Shown one piece after another: positions 33,845-43,943 of a stretch of DNA of 64,000 nt. The translations under genes were made by a program, and so were the position numbers. The stretch comes from Ophiura sarsii (taxonomy: Eukaryota > Echinodermata > Ophiuroidea > Amphilepidida > Ophiuridae). A model generated the notes under the pieces. The model did not search any database. It worked only from the letters and a program-made list of their open reading frames with translations, and had not been told where the DNA came from. Location: NCBI GenBank assembly GCA_035610835.1, contig CM069441.1, positions 100,623,606 through 100,687,605 on the forward strand, read 5' to 3'. Each line of letters opens with the position of its first letter. Position 1 is the first letter of the stretch.

Positions 33845-34320
33845 ATTCAAGGCAACAGCAACCCACATATATTTGGTCTTTGGGCTTTGAAACTTCACAA
33901 TTACCACTTCCAAATTTGTCTGCAGCATTGATAGATGCTCAAAATTGGGGTACTGTAAAAGTGGTAATTTTCGTGCGATTAAATGTTCGCGCTTTGCTGA
34001 TTTTCAACCATTTGCTTGTTTTTAAATTTACGATTTGAAACGTCATTACATAGACTTATACAGAAAATAAATATATTTGTGTGTTTTTACCGACAATCGA
34101 AAGGATGCAGCTATTATAGCCCACTCCTAGCTATGCTTCTGGACACACACAAACAGATTGTTGTGTATATTAAAAAAGCACTACAAGTATAATCAATATT
34201 TAGCCATCAAGTTCTATAAATAAAACTAATTATATCATTGAAAAAGTCAATCGCATTGAACGCTTTCACTGTTCACCCAATAGCATATTACTGTATTGTA
34301 TTAATAGTAACACCTTTGTT

Positions 34321-34936
34321 ATAAAGGGTTCAACAAAAGAAAGTATACCACTTTGTTTATTTCATTTTGAGTAATTTTCAATTTGTTTTTGACCAAAAAG
34401 GCTAGATAGGCATTTAGATGAATCTTTTAGGCATAATTTGATACCAAATTTGCCCCCTAACAACAAAGATAAACCATGATTAGCACCATTTAAAGGGAAA
34501 TATCCCATTTTCAAAAGTCGCATTTCCAATACACAGCACGAGAAGATTTGGTTAATCTGTCCATGTTCTTCCCATCCATAACATTCCTTTACATTCAAAT
34601 CCTTCACCCATGCATCAGTTTACATTTGAATTAGCCCGCGCATTGAGGGATATGCGCGGTGATCAGTACGGGATAAATACGGCATATGTGTGTGTTAACA
34701 ATTGGCCCTTTCTTCTCGTGCTGTGTATTGGAAATGCGACTTTTAAAAATGGGATATTTTCCTTTAAATGGTGCTAATCATGGTTTATCTTTGTTGTTAG
34801 GGGGCAAATTTGGTATCAAATTATGCCTAAAAGATTCATCTAAATGCCTATCTAGCCTGTTTGGACAAAAACAAATTGAAAGTTACTCAAAATGACATAA
34901 ACAAAGTGGTATACTTTCTTTTGTTGAACCCTTTAT
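34321..34936. mobile_element. Long-armed inverted-repeat element, same family, copy 2
   Basis: ATAAAGGGTTCAACAAAAGA ... TCTTTTGTTGAACCCTTTAT, with the same internal words (ATAAACCATGATTAGCACC). Almost identical peptides can be read from both arms in opposite directions; that is a product of the inverted repeat, not of genes. Confidence 0.82.
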
Positions 34937-35133
34937 ATTAATTCTATCGAGATTGAGAACACGAGTGTACTAAAACCTTATTAAAGTATGGTTGATGCCT
35001 ATCAGTACTCACACTGTATAATGGCTGATGAATGCTAAGGAAGTTTAATTTTCAAAAATGAGTTTCCTTGGTGAGAATAGGGGTACTTTATTGTACCAGG
35101 TTTGTATGCCAATTGCAGGGTGTTATCACTATA

Positions 35134-35799
35134 TGATCAGGGGTATATAGAAACATACAATATAATATAGATGTGGTGCTATCAGGGGAAGATATCAACA
35201 GACACTGTAACATAGATATGGTGCTATCAGGGGTAGATAGCAACTCACACTGTAACATAGATATGGTGCTATCAGGGGTAGATAGCAATACACTTAACAT
35301 AGATATGGTGCTATCAGGGCCAGGGGTAGATAGCAACATACAATGTAACATAGATATGGTGCTATCAGGGGTAGATACCAACACACTGTAACATATATGT
35401 GGTGCTATCAGGGGTAGATAGCAACATACAATGTAACATAGATATGGTGCTATCAGGGGTAGATAGCAACATACAATGTAACATATATATGGTGCTAGCA
35501 CCATACAATGTAACATATATATGGTGCTATCAGTTGTAGATAGCAACATACAATGTAACATAGATATGGTGCTATCAGGGGTAGATAGCAACATACAATG
35601 TAACATATATATGGTGCTATCAGGGGTAGATAGCAACACACAATGTAACATAGATATGGTGCTATCAGAGGTAGATACCAACACACTGTAACATATATAC
35701 GGTGCTATCAAGGTAGATAGCAACACACAATGCAACATAGATATGGTGCTATCAGGGGTAGATAGCAACATACATTGTAACATAGATGTGGTGCTATAG
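35134..35799 (-). repeat. 45-bp satellite block in inverted orientation
   Basis: About fourteen units reading AACATAGATATGGTGCTATCAGGGGTAGATAGC-like sequence on the plus strand (the reverse complement of the 19.7-kb block). Unit lengths vary and one hybrid core (GTGCTAGCACCAT) lies near 35493. It abuts a reverse-transcriptase remnant. Confidence 0.9.
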
Positions 35800-35811
35800 A
35801 CCATTTCAAAT

Positions 35812-35950
35812 CCAAACATACTCAACCAGTTCCGAATGTTTCCGATTAGCCGAGTGTGTTTTGGCATCAGTGAATAACTTCAAGTCATCCACATAAAGAA
35901 CAAACGTGTTTACAACCCGATGTCTGTAATAACCTGTGTATAGATTGCGC
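35812..35950 (-). pseudogene. Reverse-transcriptase remnant (YVDD box)
   Basis: The minus strand reads FVLYVDDLKLFTDAK and, in another frame shortly after, LIGNIRNWLSMFGFEM. This resembles the catalytic D-D box and following helix of LINE-type reverse transcriptases (LYMDDIKL-type). It is short, frameshifted and cut off by the satellite block. Confidence 0.5.
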
Positions 35951-36130
35951 TGGTGTTAGTGAAAGATCTCACAAAGTTGTATCTGGCGGTGTTTCAGTAA
36001 CAAAAATGGTGAGATAAAAGAGATTTGGGGTAATAGTTTCACATTTACCGTCTGCTCGATAAATTTTGAAGTTGCTGATATCGACTCAATTGTTGATAAA
36101 ACAAAATAATCTCACTACTAGTTATAATTA

Positions 36131-36230
36131 TGTAACATAGATATGGTGTTTTCAGGGGTAGATAGCAACATACAATGTAACATATATACAGTGCTATCAG
36201 GAGTAGATAGCAACACACATTGTAACATAC
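36131..36230 (-). repeat. 45-bp satellite, two inverted units
   Basis: Two units in the 35-kb orientation, ending where the AGAGTGA/TCACTCT-rich block starts. Confidence 0.8.
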
Positions 36231-36476
36231 TCTCTTAATGTGAAAGAGTGAAAAACCACTCAAAAAGAGTGAAAGCTCACTCCTAAAATGAGCTGTATGA
36301 GTGACGCATCTTTTAGAGTGAAGTTCACTCTTATGAAAGAGTGACAAAATTCACTCTAAGGAAAGAGTGAACTGATCACTCCTTTAGAGTGAACTAATCA
36401 CTCTTTTAGAGCTGTGAGGGCAACTCTTCAAGGAGAGTGAAAAAATCACTCTTTTGAAAGAGTGATTTTATCTCAT
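36231..36476. repeat. Block of alternating AGAGTGA and TCACTCT words
   Basis: GAAAGAGTGA and its complement TCACTCTTT occur about twenty times in mixed orientation in 246 bases, with variable spacers. Many small hairpins are possible. It abuts the satellite on the left and the palindrome at 36482 on the right. Confidence 0.85.
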
Positions 36477-36481
36477 GGTCT

Positions 36482-37141
36482 TAAGGGGGGACTCAAGGAA
36501 GTTTTTGATTGATTTATCGAGTGCTGTAATTTTTGAACTATTAATCAAATGTATATAAAAGTATACATTTTTTGATAGGATTTTGGTCAGAGAATCCATT
36601 TTTGGCATCAATTTTGACCAAAAATGTTGATTTTTAGAGAAAACCACAAATAATCACTTTTTTGACCCAAAATTTTTGTGACAAGCCAACAAAATTATTT
36701 TTGAGTAAAAAATGCCCAAAACGCTGGATTGTAATGTTAAGACACTAACTTAGGGGCGGATTTTTTTTATTTTTTCACCTAAACTTGTATTTTTTTGAAA
36801 TTTTGACCAAAAAGTGCCAAAAATGTGATTTTTTTTTCAAATTTTTGGCACTTTTTGGTCAAAATTTCAAAAAATACAAGTTTAGGTGAAAAAATAAAAA
36901 ATCCGCCCCTAAGTTAGTGTCTTAACATTACAATCCAGCATTTTGGGCATTTTTTACTCAAAAATAATTTTGTTGGCTTGTCACAAAAATTTTGGGTCAA
37001 AAAAGTGATAATTGATGCCAAAAATGGATTCTCTGACCAAAATCCTATCAAAAAATGTATACTTTTATATACATTTGATTAATAGTTCAAAAATTACAGC
37101 AGTCAATAAATCAATAAAAAACTTCCTTGAGTCCCCCCTAA
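36482..37141. mobile_element. Near-perfect 660-base palindrome, TTAA family 6
   Basis: Ends TTAAGGGGGGACTCAAGGAA and TTCCTTGAGTCCCCCCTAA. The arms (about 325 bases) are almost exact inverted copies with hardly any loop, turning at about 36833. No coding sequence. Confidence 0.85.
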
Positions 37142-37703
37142 CCCAAGAAAAGTAAAATATATCAAGTCCTGTAACGTTAATGTGATGTACATCAAAGTAT
37201 ACATTTTTTAAAGGAAATGAGTCGGAGAATCCATGGCACAAAATTTTATTGAAAATAAAGCTTTTGGAGAAAATGTGTCAAGAAACACTTTTTGATGCCC
37301 CCCCCCCCCCCCCCCCCCAAAAAAAGGAACTATTTACTTTTTGGTTTAAAATGCCAACATTTGCTCATGTAATCTAGAGACAATTCTTTAAGATGACTTG
37401 TGCTTTGCTTTTTTGACCAAAAAGTTGAGTTTTAGCAACAACAAACAAAAAAGTCAATTTTTGGCTTCCAGATAAAACAATTAAAAAATACCATTCTAAA
37501 ATTGTCTTTAGAAAGCAAATTTCAGAATTTGTATGCAAACAGTGATTTCTGTACCAAAATTGAACTTTTTGGGGCCTTTTAAATTGATGCCATAAATGGG
37601 TTCTCCGACTCAATACCTTTAATAAATGTATTCTTTGATGTACATCACATTAATAGTTCAAAAGTTATACAGGGTTCAATATATTTCTTCTTTTCTTGGC
37701 TTA
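37142..37703. mobile_element. Second palindrome of a related family, abutting the first
   Basis: CCCAAGAAAAG...CTTTTCTTGG ends and internal pairs such as GTGATGTACATCAAAGTAT / CTTTGATGTACATCACATTA and GAGTCGGAGAATCC / GTTCTCCGACTC. Its wording parallels that of 36482-37141 (TATACATTTTTT, GAGAATCCAT), so both probably derive from one family. It contains a C tract at 37300-37318. Confidence 0.7.
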
Positions 37704-38120
37704 GAACCAGCCTGGAAAGATGAAGAAAGACCATGCAAGAAAATTGTAGTTAATTGCAATAATTAAATGTAATATACTTTGAAGGTGTTAATTTTTTGTT
37801 TTCTACATATATTCAAGCATTTAATATTGAATTAATCTTCACATTGCATGGTTTTTCTGTTCTTACCCAAGACACAGATTCACTATGACAAAATAAACCA
37901 ATATATCCATGTGAAATTCAATCCTTTGTATTTATTTCATGAGGTCTCGCCCCTTCAACAACTATATACACTTTATTCATTTAGTTGAACACATTGAGCA
38001 GCACAATAACATTTGTAGACCAAAGCATTCATGCCTGTTGAAGTGCTCCATTTCCTCAAGCACAAATTGAAGAATTAATGATTCTAATTTCAATTTCTTA
38101 ACAGCACATTCTAAGATACA

Positions 38121-38366
38121 TTAACTCTTTCCATGCGGCTGGCGGCTGCAGACGACATTCAAAAATTTCACAAAATGTTTTAAAAATGTCAACATTTATG
38201 AATGTCATTACCATATTTGGAATCACCATGAGAAATGCATTTTAAAAAGTACAAACATGCCTAGTATTGGTTCAGTAATCCTTGAAATAGACCTTGGAAA
38301 TTTGGGAAAGGATTCTGAAAAATCTGTTTTGTATGGTAAAACCTATAGCCGCGTGGAAAGTGTTAA
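38121..38366. mobile_element. Short inverted-repeat element, TTAA family 4, copy 2
   Basis: 246 bases. Shares CTGCAGACGACATTC, TTCACAAAATGTTTTAAAAA, ATGAGAAATGCATT, TACAAACATGCCTA, CTGAAAAATCTGTTTTGTAT and GCCGCGTGGAAAGTGTTAA with 16887-17141. Confidence 0.85.
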
Positions 38367-38821
38367 CTTCATGAAATACATCACATTCTTAAAATATCAA
38401 AGAAAATCCAACATTTTCAGGCAAATCAGCCAACTGCTAAAAAGATATTGATGTGAAATTTCTCAATATGGCTACAAAAGGTCAAAATCTTGTAAATGTG
38501 TTGCAGGGGCCACAGTGCAGGAGCATGTGATATACGGAAACAGTGTGTACTTTCAGTAAATTCACATCTTCGCAATGATAAGGGCTGTACCCATATTCAC
38601 TTTTTGGGTGTAGTAGCTGGCAGTGGATAATTGGCATACACCCCATACATGCAGCTTTTACGCATGCATCACGTGTTGCCGCTTTTGCGTGCACACATAG
38701 AAACTAGGCCAGCACTTTAGTACAATGCCGATTGGTGTTCCAGTCATCCAATTACGCACAGTCTATACTGCCATGCCAATCCAGGTTAACAATGAAATCA
38801 TGATTTTGATCTAATTTACTG

Positions 38822-39227
38822 TTAAGGCCAAACAAAAAAAGGTTGTCTCAAAGCTTGCGAAGGCTTCATAATCGGAGGGCGCGCGGGTTTTTTTAAAAAC
38901 ATTTTTATTTCTGTGTCAGTCATCACACTTAATAATATTTGCAACCGTTGACACTTTTTGATATTGGTTTTTTGTATTCAAAATGAAATATTGTGATGTA
39001 GTTGTGAGGTGGAAGGACAATAAAGATAATAAAATGACAGTAAAACAATGTTAGTGTTTTTTATGTATCCTTTTTTGTTACTTTTAGTGAAAAAATCCAC
39101 AAAAAATTTGTAGGTAAAATAAAATAAAATTATACGATTTCCTACATTTCAGACGCGGTATTTTCGGCATTTCAAAACCAATGCGCGCGCAAGCTTTGAG
39201 ACAAACCTTTTTTTGTTGTTGGCCTAA
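38822..39227. mobile_element. Foldback element, TTAAGGCC family, copy 2
   Basis: TTAAGGCCAAACAAAAAAAG...CTTTTTTTGTTGTTGGCCTAAA ends, with GTCTCAAAGCTTGCG / CGCAAGCTTTGAGAC adjacent. Confidence 0.78.
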
Positions 39228-40100
39228 ACAATCATTTTTCCATTTATTTCAAGCCATCTCCATCATCATTGGGTTTATTTTGTAAAAAGAAACAACTTTT
39301 ACTTCAGTTAGTCAACTGCCCATTTTCGCACTCAATTCTGTGGTAATGAATATGGAATGCCCAAGTATTTTAAAATAAATAAGATTCAGGGTAAAAAAAA
39401 ACCTGTTGTACTTAGGCTGCTTGCCCTAAAGTGAAAAAACAAGAAGGAAATTTGATGACGAATCCAAAATGCACTTAATTTCTCTGCAGCTTCTAACTCA
39501 AAGGCGATACAAGTAAAATATGAGCATGGTAACAAGCATTTGACATTGTTCTTGGCATACTCTGATGATGTTGTAAAAAATTCACCTCAAAATTAGGTTA
39601 AAGTTGGATAGTCTTACTTGAAAATCATAGTTCCTTCTGGAATACATCAAATTCTTTGAAATATCAATTCTTGAAATGCAACAAATTATTGAAATACAAT
39701 TCAATTCAATTTTAATTTAATTTAATTTAACAGCAAATTTCAGACAGCATATACAAAATTCCAGTAAGGGTATGGTATAAAGATTGTGCTTGATTTGAAT
39801 GAGTGGCCAGGAACAAATGAATGCCTCTACCTGAAGAAAAAAAAAGCACAACCTTAGAAGTTTTGGAAAACGTATATTTTGGGCCCAGGAATGCATGCAT
39901 TGGACAATACTGGTATATTTTTGTGTTCCAGTCTTGATATGAAATTGGACCAGGTTAGCACGCTCTCAGCTACACAGCCAGATTATTCACCTAGGTGTTC
40001 ACCATATAGTAAGTACTCCATGTGTACTCCCAGTGCGACTGCAGAGTACCCACTATCTACACACCTACACCAAATCTACTGCTTAGCTACTCCAAAGTAC

Positions 40101-40265
40101 CAGTTCCGGCATGTCCCTGAAACGCGGGTAACTTGCCAGTGTGTCAGTTATTGTTGGATTTTCTGTTTCAATTGTATGTCTCCGATACAGGAATGTGTCC
40201 TTCATATAGTCCCTGATCTTGCTGGAGTTGTCTCTTGTGGGAGGATGATAGCGTATCCATTCGAT
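40101..40265 (-). CDS. Exon C of the nested uncharacterised gene
   Basis: 165 bp = 55 codons after acceptor ATTATAG, starting in phase 0 to match exon B: IEWIRYHPPTRDN, then KIRDYMKDTFLYRR and ITDTLASYPRFRDMPEL. The ending is uncertain. GTACTT at 40095-40100 is a weak donor; if it is not used, the frame continues VLWSS to a stop at 40083-40085 and this is the last exon. The plus-strand frame seen across this interval is its shadow. Intron B-C is 825 bp. Confidence 0.6.
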
Positions 40266-41090
40266 CTATAATATATCAGAAGGAAGCAAAATAAAAATAG
40301 TAACTGTTTTTCACCAAAATATGCTTATCAGAGCTTGTTGCAAGTTCATATGCTTGTCTTTTCAAATATTTGAGACCCGATTCCACAAAATGAGAGCCAA
40401 GTCGCACAAAAGCTATGCCCACATTCACATGGTTGTACAGATCATGAGCTTTAAATAATACGTTACGTTGCATTATATAGATGTTTACTTATTTTAGGCC
40501 AAAAGTAAACAATTGTCATTGTTTTTGTTGATTCTTGACATGTTCAGTGAGTCATACCTTCTTACATTCCTTGGCATCTTATCGCTCATTTTGAGAACAA
40601 GTCTAATTTTTAAAGTCTGCTCTTGGTTTAAAAGAAGTTGTACATTAAAAGCAAAAGCGTGTTAACCGACCAGGTGCCATTTACATGTGTAAGCGCAGCT
40701 GCTCCATGCCCTGGTTAGAGTTAGGGTTTTAAATGATTTGAATGACAATTCCTTAAAATATGTTGATGAAAAACAAATACAGGGAAAACAAGACAGTTCT
40801 CAAACCACTATCTGTCTGGCCTGCTTTTGTGATCAACACCTTTTGCAATCAGTAGGGGCCCTATATCCTGGTTTAAACTATCAAGGTGACCATACATCAT
40901 TTAAGTTTCAAGGCAATAAGAATTCAACTTCACAATTTTACTCATTTTAGAACTTGACTTCATAACCCTTGACCTTGGTGCTTGATCATAGACATTAACA
41001 TCATACAAGGGTTAATTAATTTGTGTTCTAAGTTTCATGGCATTTGAAGTGTGTTATAATGGATGATCATTGTTGCATAGTTGCACATAC

Positions 41091-41270
41091 TTTTTCAAGA
41101 GTGTCTGCTGTAGGGGTAGCAGCTGGTGATTCAGTTGGTGGTACTGTACTTGGTTTCTTGCTCGCTACTCTGCCATTTCCATAAGTACTCAAAGCTGACC
41201 TTTTCAGGCTGTTTCTCACAGTCTTCAGCCTATACTCTATGAAACCATCTCCCTTGTGATAGAATCCCTC
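41091..41270 (-). CDS. Exon B of the nested uncharacterised gene
   Basis: 180 bp = 60 sense codons with acceptor TTACAG (41271-41276) and donor GTATGT (41085-41090), both phase 0. It encodes EGFYHKGDGFIEYRLKTVRN, a basic stretch (SLKRSALSTYGNGRVASKK), then a Pro/Thr/Ser-rich linker (PSTVPPTESPAATPT) ending DTLEK. Intron A-B is 715 bp. The open frame, splice sites and matching phases make a real exon likely; the function is unknown. The basic and linker-like composition would suit a nuclear protein, which is inference. Confidence 0.7.
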
Positions 41271-41985
41271 CTGTAAGAATTTGTGGAAAAATGGAAACTC
41301 CTGTGATCAACCAGAATTAACAAAGGAAAATTCAATTGAACGTTTCTTACTACCAATGCCTTATACCAGGTGTATTCTTCTGCCAGGCAAAAATTTCAAC
41401 AATCCTCAATGTAACACTAGTCCCCATTTTTTTTTATCAGAGCTTGTCCTCTCTCCCGCTCGTCACCCCAAAATTTAAAAATAGTAATACATTTTGTGTA
41501 TAAAATTTGACTACCCCTACACCAGAAAACTATTAAATCATGCTTAAAACACCAAAAATTGTCAAATTTTATATTTGGCGGCAGTTTCTGCTTCATCAGA
41601 TTTTTTCTCACAAGCCCCCCCCCCTCCAGATTTGTCACCATCGTAACACTGCCTGCTGCCATCAAAAATCTAGTGAAAAAACCCCACATTTTTATACTTT
41701 ATTCATATCAGTGAATAATCTTTTATTAATGAATCTTGTATCATTCTGAGAGTCACAAGATATAGACATAAAAATAGGTACATTATGTTAAAACTTGTAC
41801 TCACAAAATATTTACTGTGATAATTGCTACCTATTTTTAGTTTATGCAATTTACAATTTATCTAATAACTTGCTATTAAGTGTTGTTTAATTCACAATCA
41901 GGGCACAAACTCCAGCAGCTTTTCACTGGAATGCAACATTCTCAATCAGGAAGGCATAGTGGCAGAGTCTAGCTATGATACTTAC

Positions 41986-42079
41986 ATGACCCATGCTTCC
42001 AGGCATCCCGTCCTTCAGTTTCGGGAACTGCCTCACTATGGCTTTTGCCAGTGTTTCCTTCTGCTCTGCTGATGGTTTG
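41986..42079 (-). CDS. Exon A of an uncharacterised gene nested in the oxygenase intron
   Basis: 94 bp after a good polypyrimidine tract and acceptor ATGTAG, ending at donor GTAAGT (41980-41985). It encodes KPSAEQKETLAKAIV followed by RQFPKLKDGMPG and SMGH, ending in phase 0. It joins exon B in phase. The combined sequence (an ETLAKAIVRQFP helix, then a GFIEYRLKTVR motif) recalls a large group of uncharacterised invertebrate proteins loosely annotated as SAMD3-like; this is a memory-based resemblance, not a search. Upstream exons are not seen. The 100-N gap lies 0.7 kb upstream and could hide one. Confidence 0.6.
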
Positions 42080-42605
42080 CTACATATTGAAGGCAGAAAA
42101 TGAGAAAAATATTTGTGAAAAACATGGCAGAAAATAAGACATTGCATTCAATTAAGTTTAAAAAAATAAAAAAAATGGTTGGGAGAACTATGAGATAGCA
42201 CTCACAAGGGGGACAATCCTAAAGTACTTGTTGCGGTTCTTGAGTTATGGTGAGAAATGCCATTTTATAATTTCATTATTTGCCATATTTACCAAATATC
42301 TCTCAAAAACCACAAGTTTAATTTAACTTTATTTGTAACTATTTCATCCTGCTGGCCTATTTTTTTTTATCACAGGCTAGCTCAAATAATGGATGTCTAT
42401 TAATATGGGGTAGTCGGTAGTATTACATGGCAATATTTTCATGCCAAACACTTTTTTGACGTAAATATGAGTGTGGTCTGTTTGTCTTAATTGACCGATC
42501 CTATACGTAACTCAAAATTGACTCGCGTTGCATATTGGGGACAAAATAGGGAACTTTACTTCAAAAAGGAGCGAACGCTAAAACTCATTTTTGTTTAAAA
42601 AATGC

Positions 42606-42806
42606 TTAAGGCCACACAAAATAAAGAAGTTGTTTCACGTCCCCGGCCCGGCATCACTTTTGGGTGCCGCATCAGCTTTTTTTCTTTCTTTTTTTTTGAG
42701 GGAGAGATGCTCAGATACTTGCGATGTAGAAAGTGAAGCTAAATCGTTGCGAAAGAAGTGCAGCTTTCGCTTTTTAAATGATTTTTTTTATTTCGATGTT
42801 TACGTC
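42606..42806. mobile_element. Foldback element, TTAAGGCC family, copy 3, cut by the assembly gap
   Basis: Starts TTAAGGCCACACAAAATAAAG with GTTTCACGTCC and GGGTGCCGCATCAG. The opposite arm is not found after the gap, so the break in assembly falls inside a hairpin-forming element. Confidence 0.55.
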
Positions 42807-42906
42807 NNNNNNNNNNNNNNNNNNNNNNNNNNNNNNNNNNNNNNNNNNNNNNNNNNNNNNNNNNNNNNNNNNNNNNNNNNNNNNNNNNNNNNNNNNNNNN
42901 NNNNNN
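42807..42906. other. Assembly gap (100 N)
   Basis: Exactly 100 N, the usual placeholder for a gap of unknown size. Order and distance across it are therefore not certain. It separates exon 1 of the oxygenase from everything to its left. Confidence 1.
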
Positions 42907-42949
42907 TTTTGCTATTAATGATATGAAGAAAAAAATCAAAACACATTTT

Positions 42950-43032
42950 AACCACTCTCGCGCCACTTAGGATGCATTGATGCGCCACAAGTGGCCGTGC
43001 GCGCCACCAGTTGAGAATGCCTGCACTACAGG
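42950..43032 (-). mobile_element. End of a hAT-like element
   Basis: On the minus strand, GCAGGCATTCTCAACTGGTGG followed by repeated GTGGCGC words resembles the end of widespread hAT-type MITEs. The other end is lost, perhaps in the gap. Confidence 0.35.
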
Positions 43033-43098
43033 CTCGACCAACCCAATTGTTTGAATTTTTGGTGGGGAAATGTTCATGTGCAAATTAATGCGATACAT

Positions 43099-43263
43099 GG
43101 CCTGAAAAAATGGTTTTTTTCCCGGCAAGCGATTCCAAATTCCCCTCAAAATGGAATGCATTTCTTAATGAAAGAGTAACATTTCCTCCAAATGCCAAAA
43201 TTTCCCTCCAAATGCTCAAATTTCCCTGCAAGGAGCTTCCTTATTGCCTACTTTTTCAGCCTG
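43099..43263. mobile_element. Same family as 9542-9723, copy 2
   Basis: GGCCTGAAAAAATGG ... CTTTTTCAGCCTG, with ATTTCCCTCCAAATGCTCA and GCAAGGAGCTTCC as in copy 1. Confidence 0.55.
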
Positions 43264-43347
43264 TGGCCGATCACCTAACCATATTTGTGTCATTTTTTAC
43301 GGGGAAAAGGCTCAACGACCGAACCAACCCAAGAGGTTCATTCCACA

Positions 43348-43832
43348 GGGGGGTCAGTGAACATACCAAGCGGGTACGCATCCGCGTCAAAATAAACGTC
43401 GAAAAGGGTTCCAGATTTCACCACACGATGTCGTCAACGTCTTTCTGAAAAGGGGTACTTTTTAGGGGCATCGCACTTTAGGGTATCCATTACAGCATCG
43501 AGGTATCGACGTTTAGGGGTACTATTGTTGTATGTGTGACTTTTCAATAACATGCAAAATGTTGAAAAAAATCTTCAATATTTCCCTACTTTAATTGTAT
43601 ATCCCATGCATATCTGTATGAATGTCACATGATGTATGAATTAAGATTATTTTAAGCATTACTATATTACGCTATTTAGGGGTGCATTATTGAGTGTGGT
43701 AACGCCGTTTAGGGTAGGGTTTGTATGTGTTACACCATTTGGGGTATCAAAATAGTGTTCCGGTTTACGCCATTTAGGGTCCATTTCAGAGGTGTTTGGA
43801 CGCGCATGTGTACCCGCTTGGTATGTTCACTG

Positions 43833-43876
<44 letters not shown>

Positions 43877-43902
43877 ACCCCCCCCCCCCCCCCCCCCCCC
43901 CC
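43348..43902. mobile_element. Inverted-repeat element ending in G/C homopolymers
   Basis: GGGGGGTCAGTGAACATACC ... GGTATGTTCACTGACCCCCC. The right-end C tract has expanded to about 69 bases (43834-43902). GGTTCATTCC lies just outside both ends (43335-43344, 43904-43913), a probable target duplication. TTTAGGGGT/TTTAGGGT recurs about eight times inside. Confidence 0.65.
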
Positions 43903-43943
43903 GGGTTCATTCCCCCGCTTTTCCTCATGCTAATGTGACTTAC

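Larger units (their letters stand above)
15270..43943 (-). other. Intron 1 of the oxygenase gene (about 28.7 kb), hosting a second gene and many repeats
   Basis: Defined by donor GTAAGT at 43938-43943 and acceptor ATAG at 15270-15273. It contains the exons of another minus-strand gene (40101-42079), the RTE-like element, all blocks of the 45-bp satellite, the DR1 minisatellite, many foldback elements and the assembly gap. No further exon of the oxygenase is needed, because exons 1 and 2 join in phase. Confidence 0.65.

Noticed and set aside
34362..34895. Two near-identical peptides of 69-81 residues on opposite strands
   Set aside because: They are the two arms of one inverted-repeat element read in opposite directions.
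39879..40271. Plus-strand frame of 130 residues
   Set aside because: It is antisense to exon C, which has splice sites and matching phase. The plus-strand product has no recognisable features.
42591..42988. Frames running through the gap
   Set aside because: They are translated through 100 N; nothing supports them.
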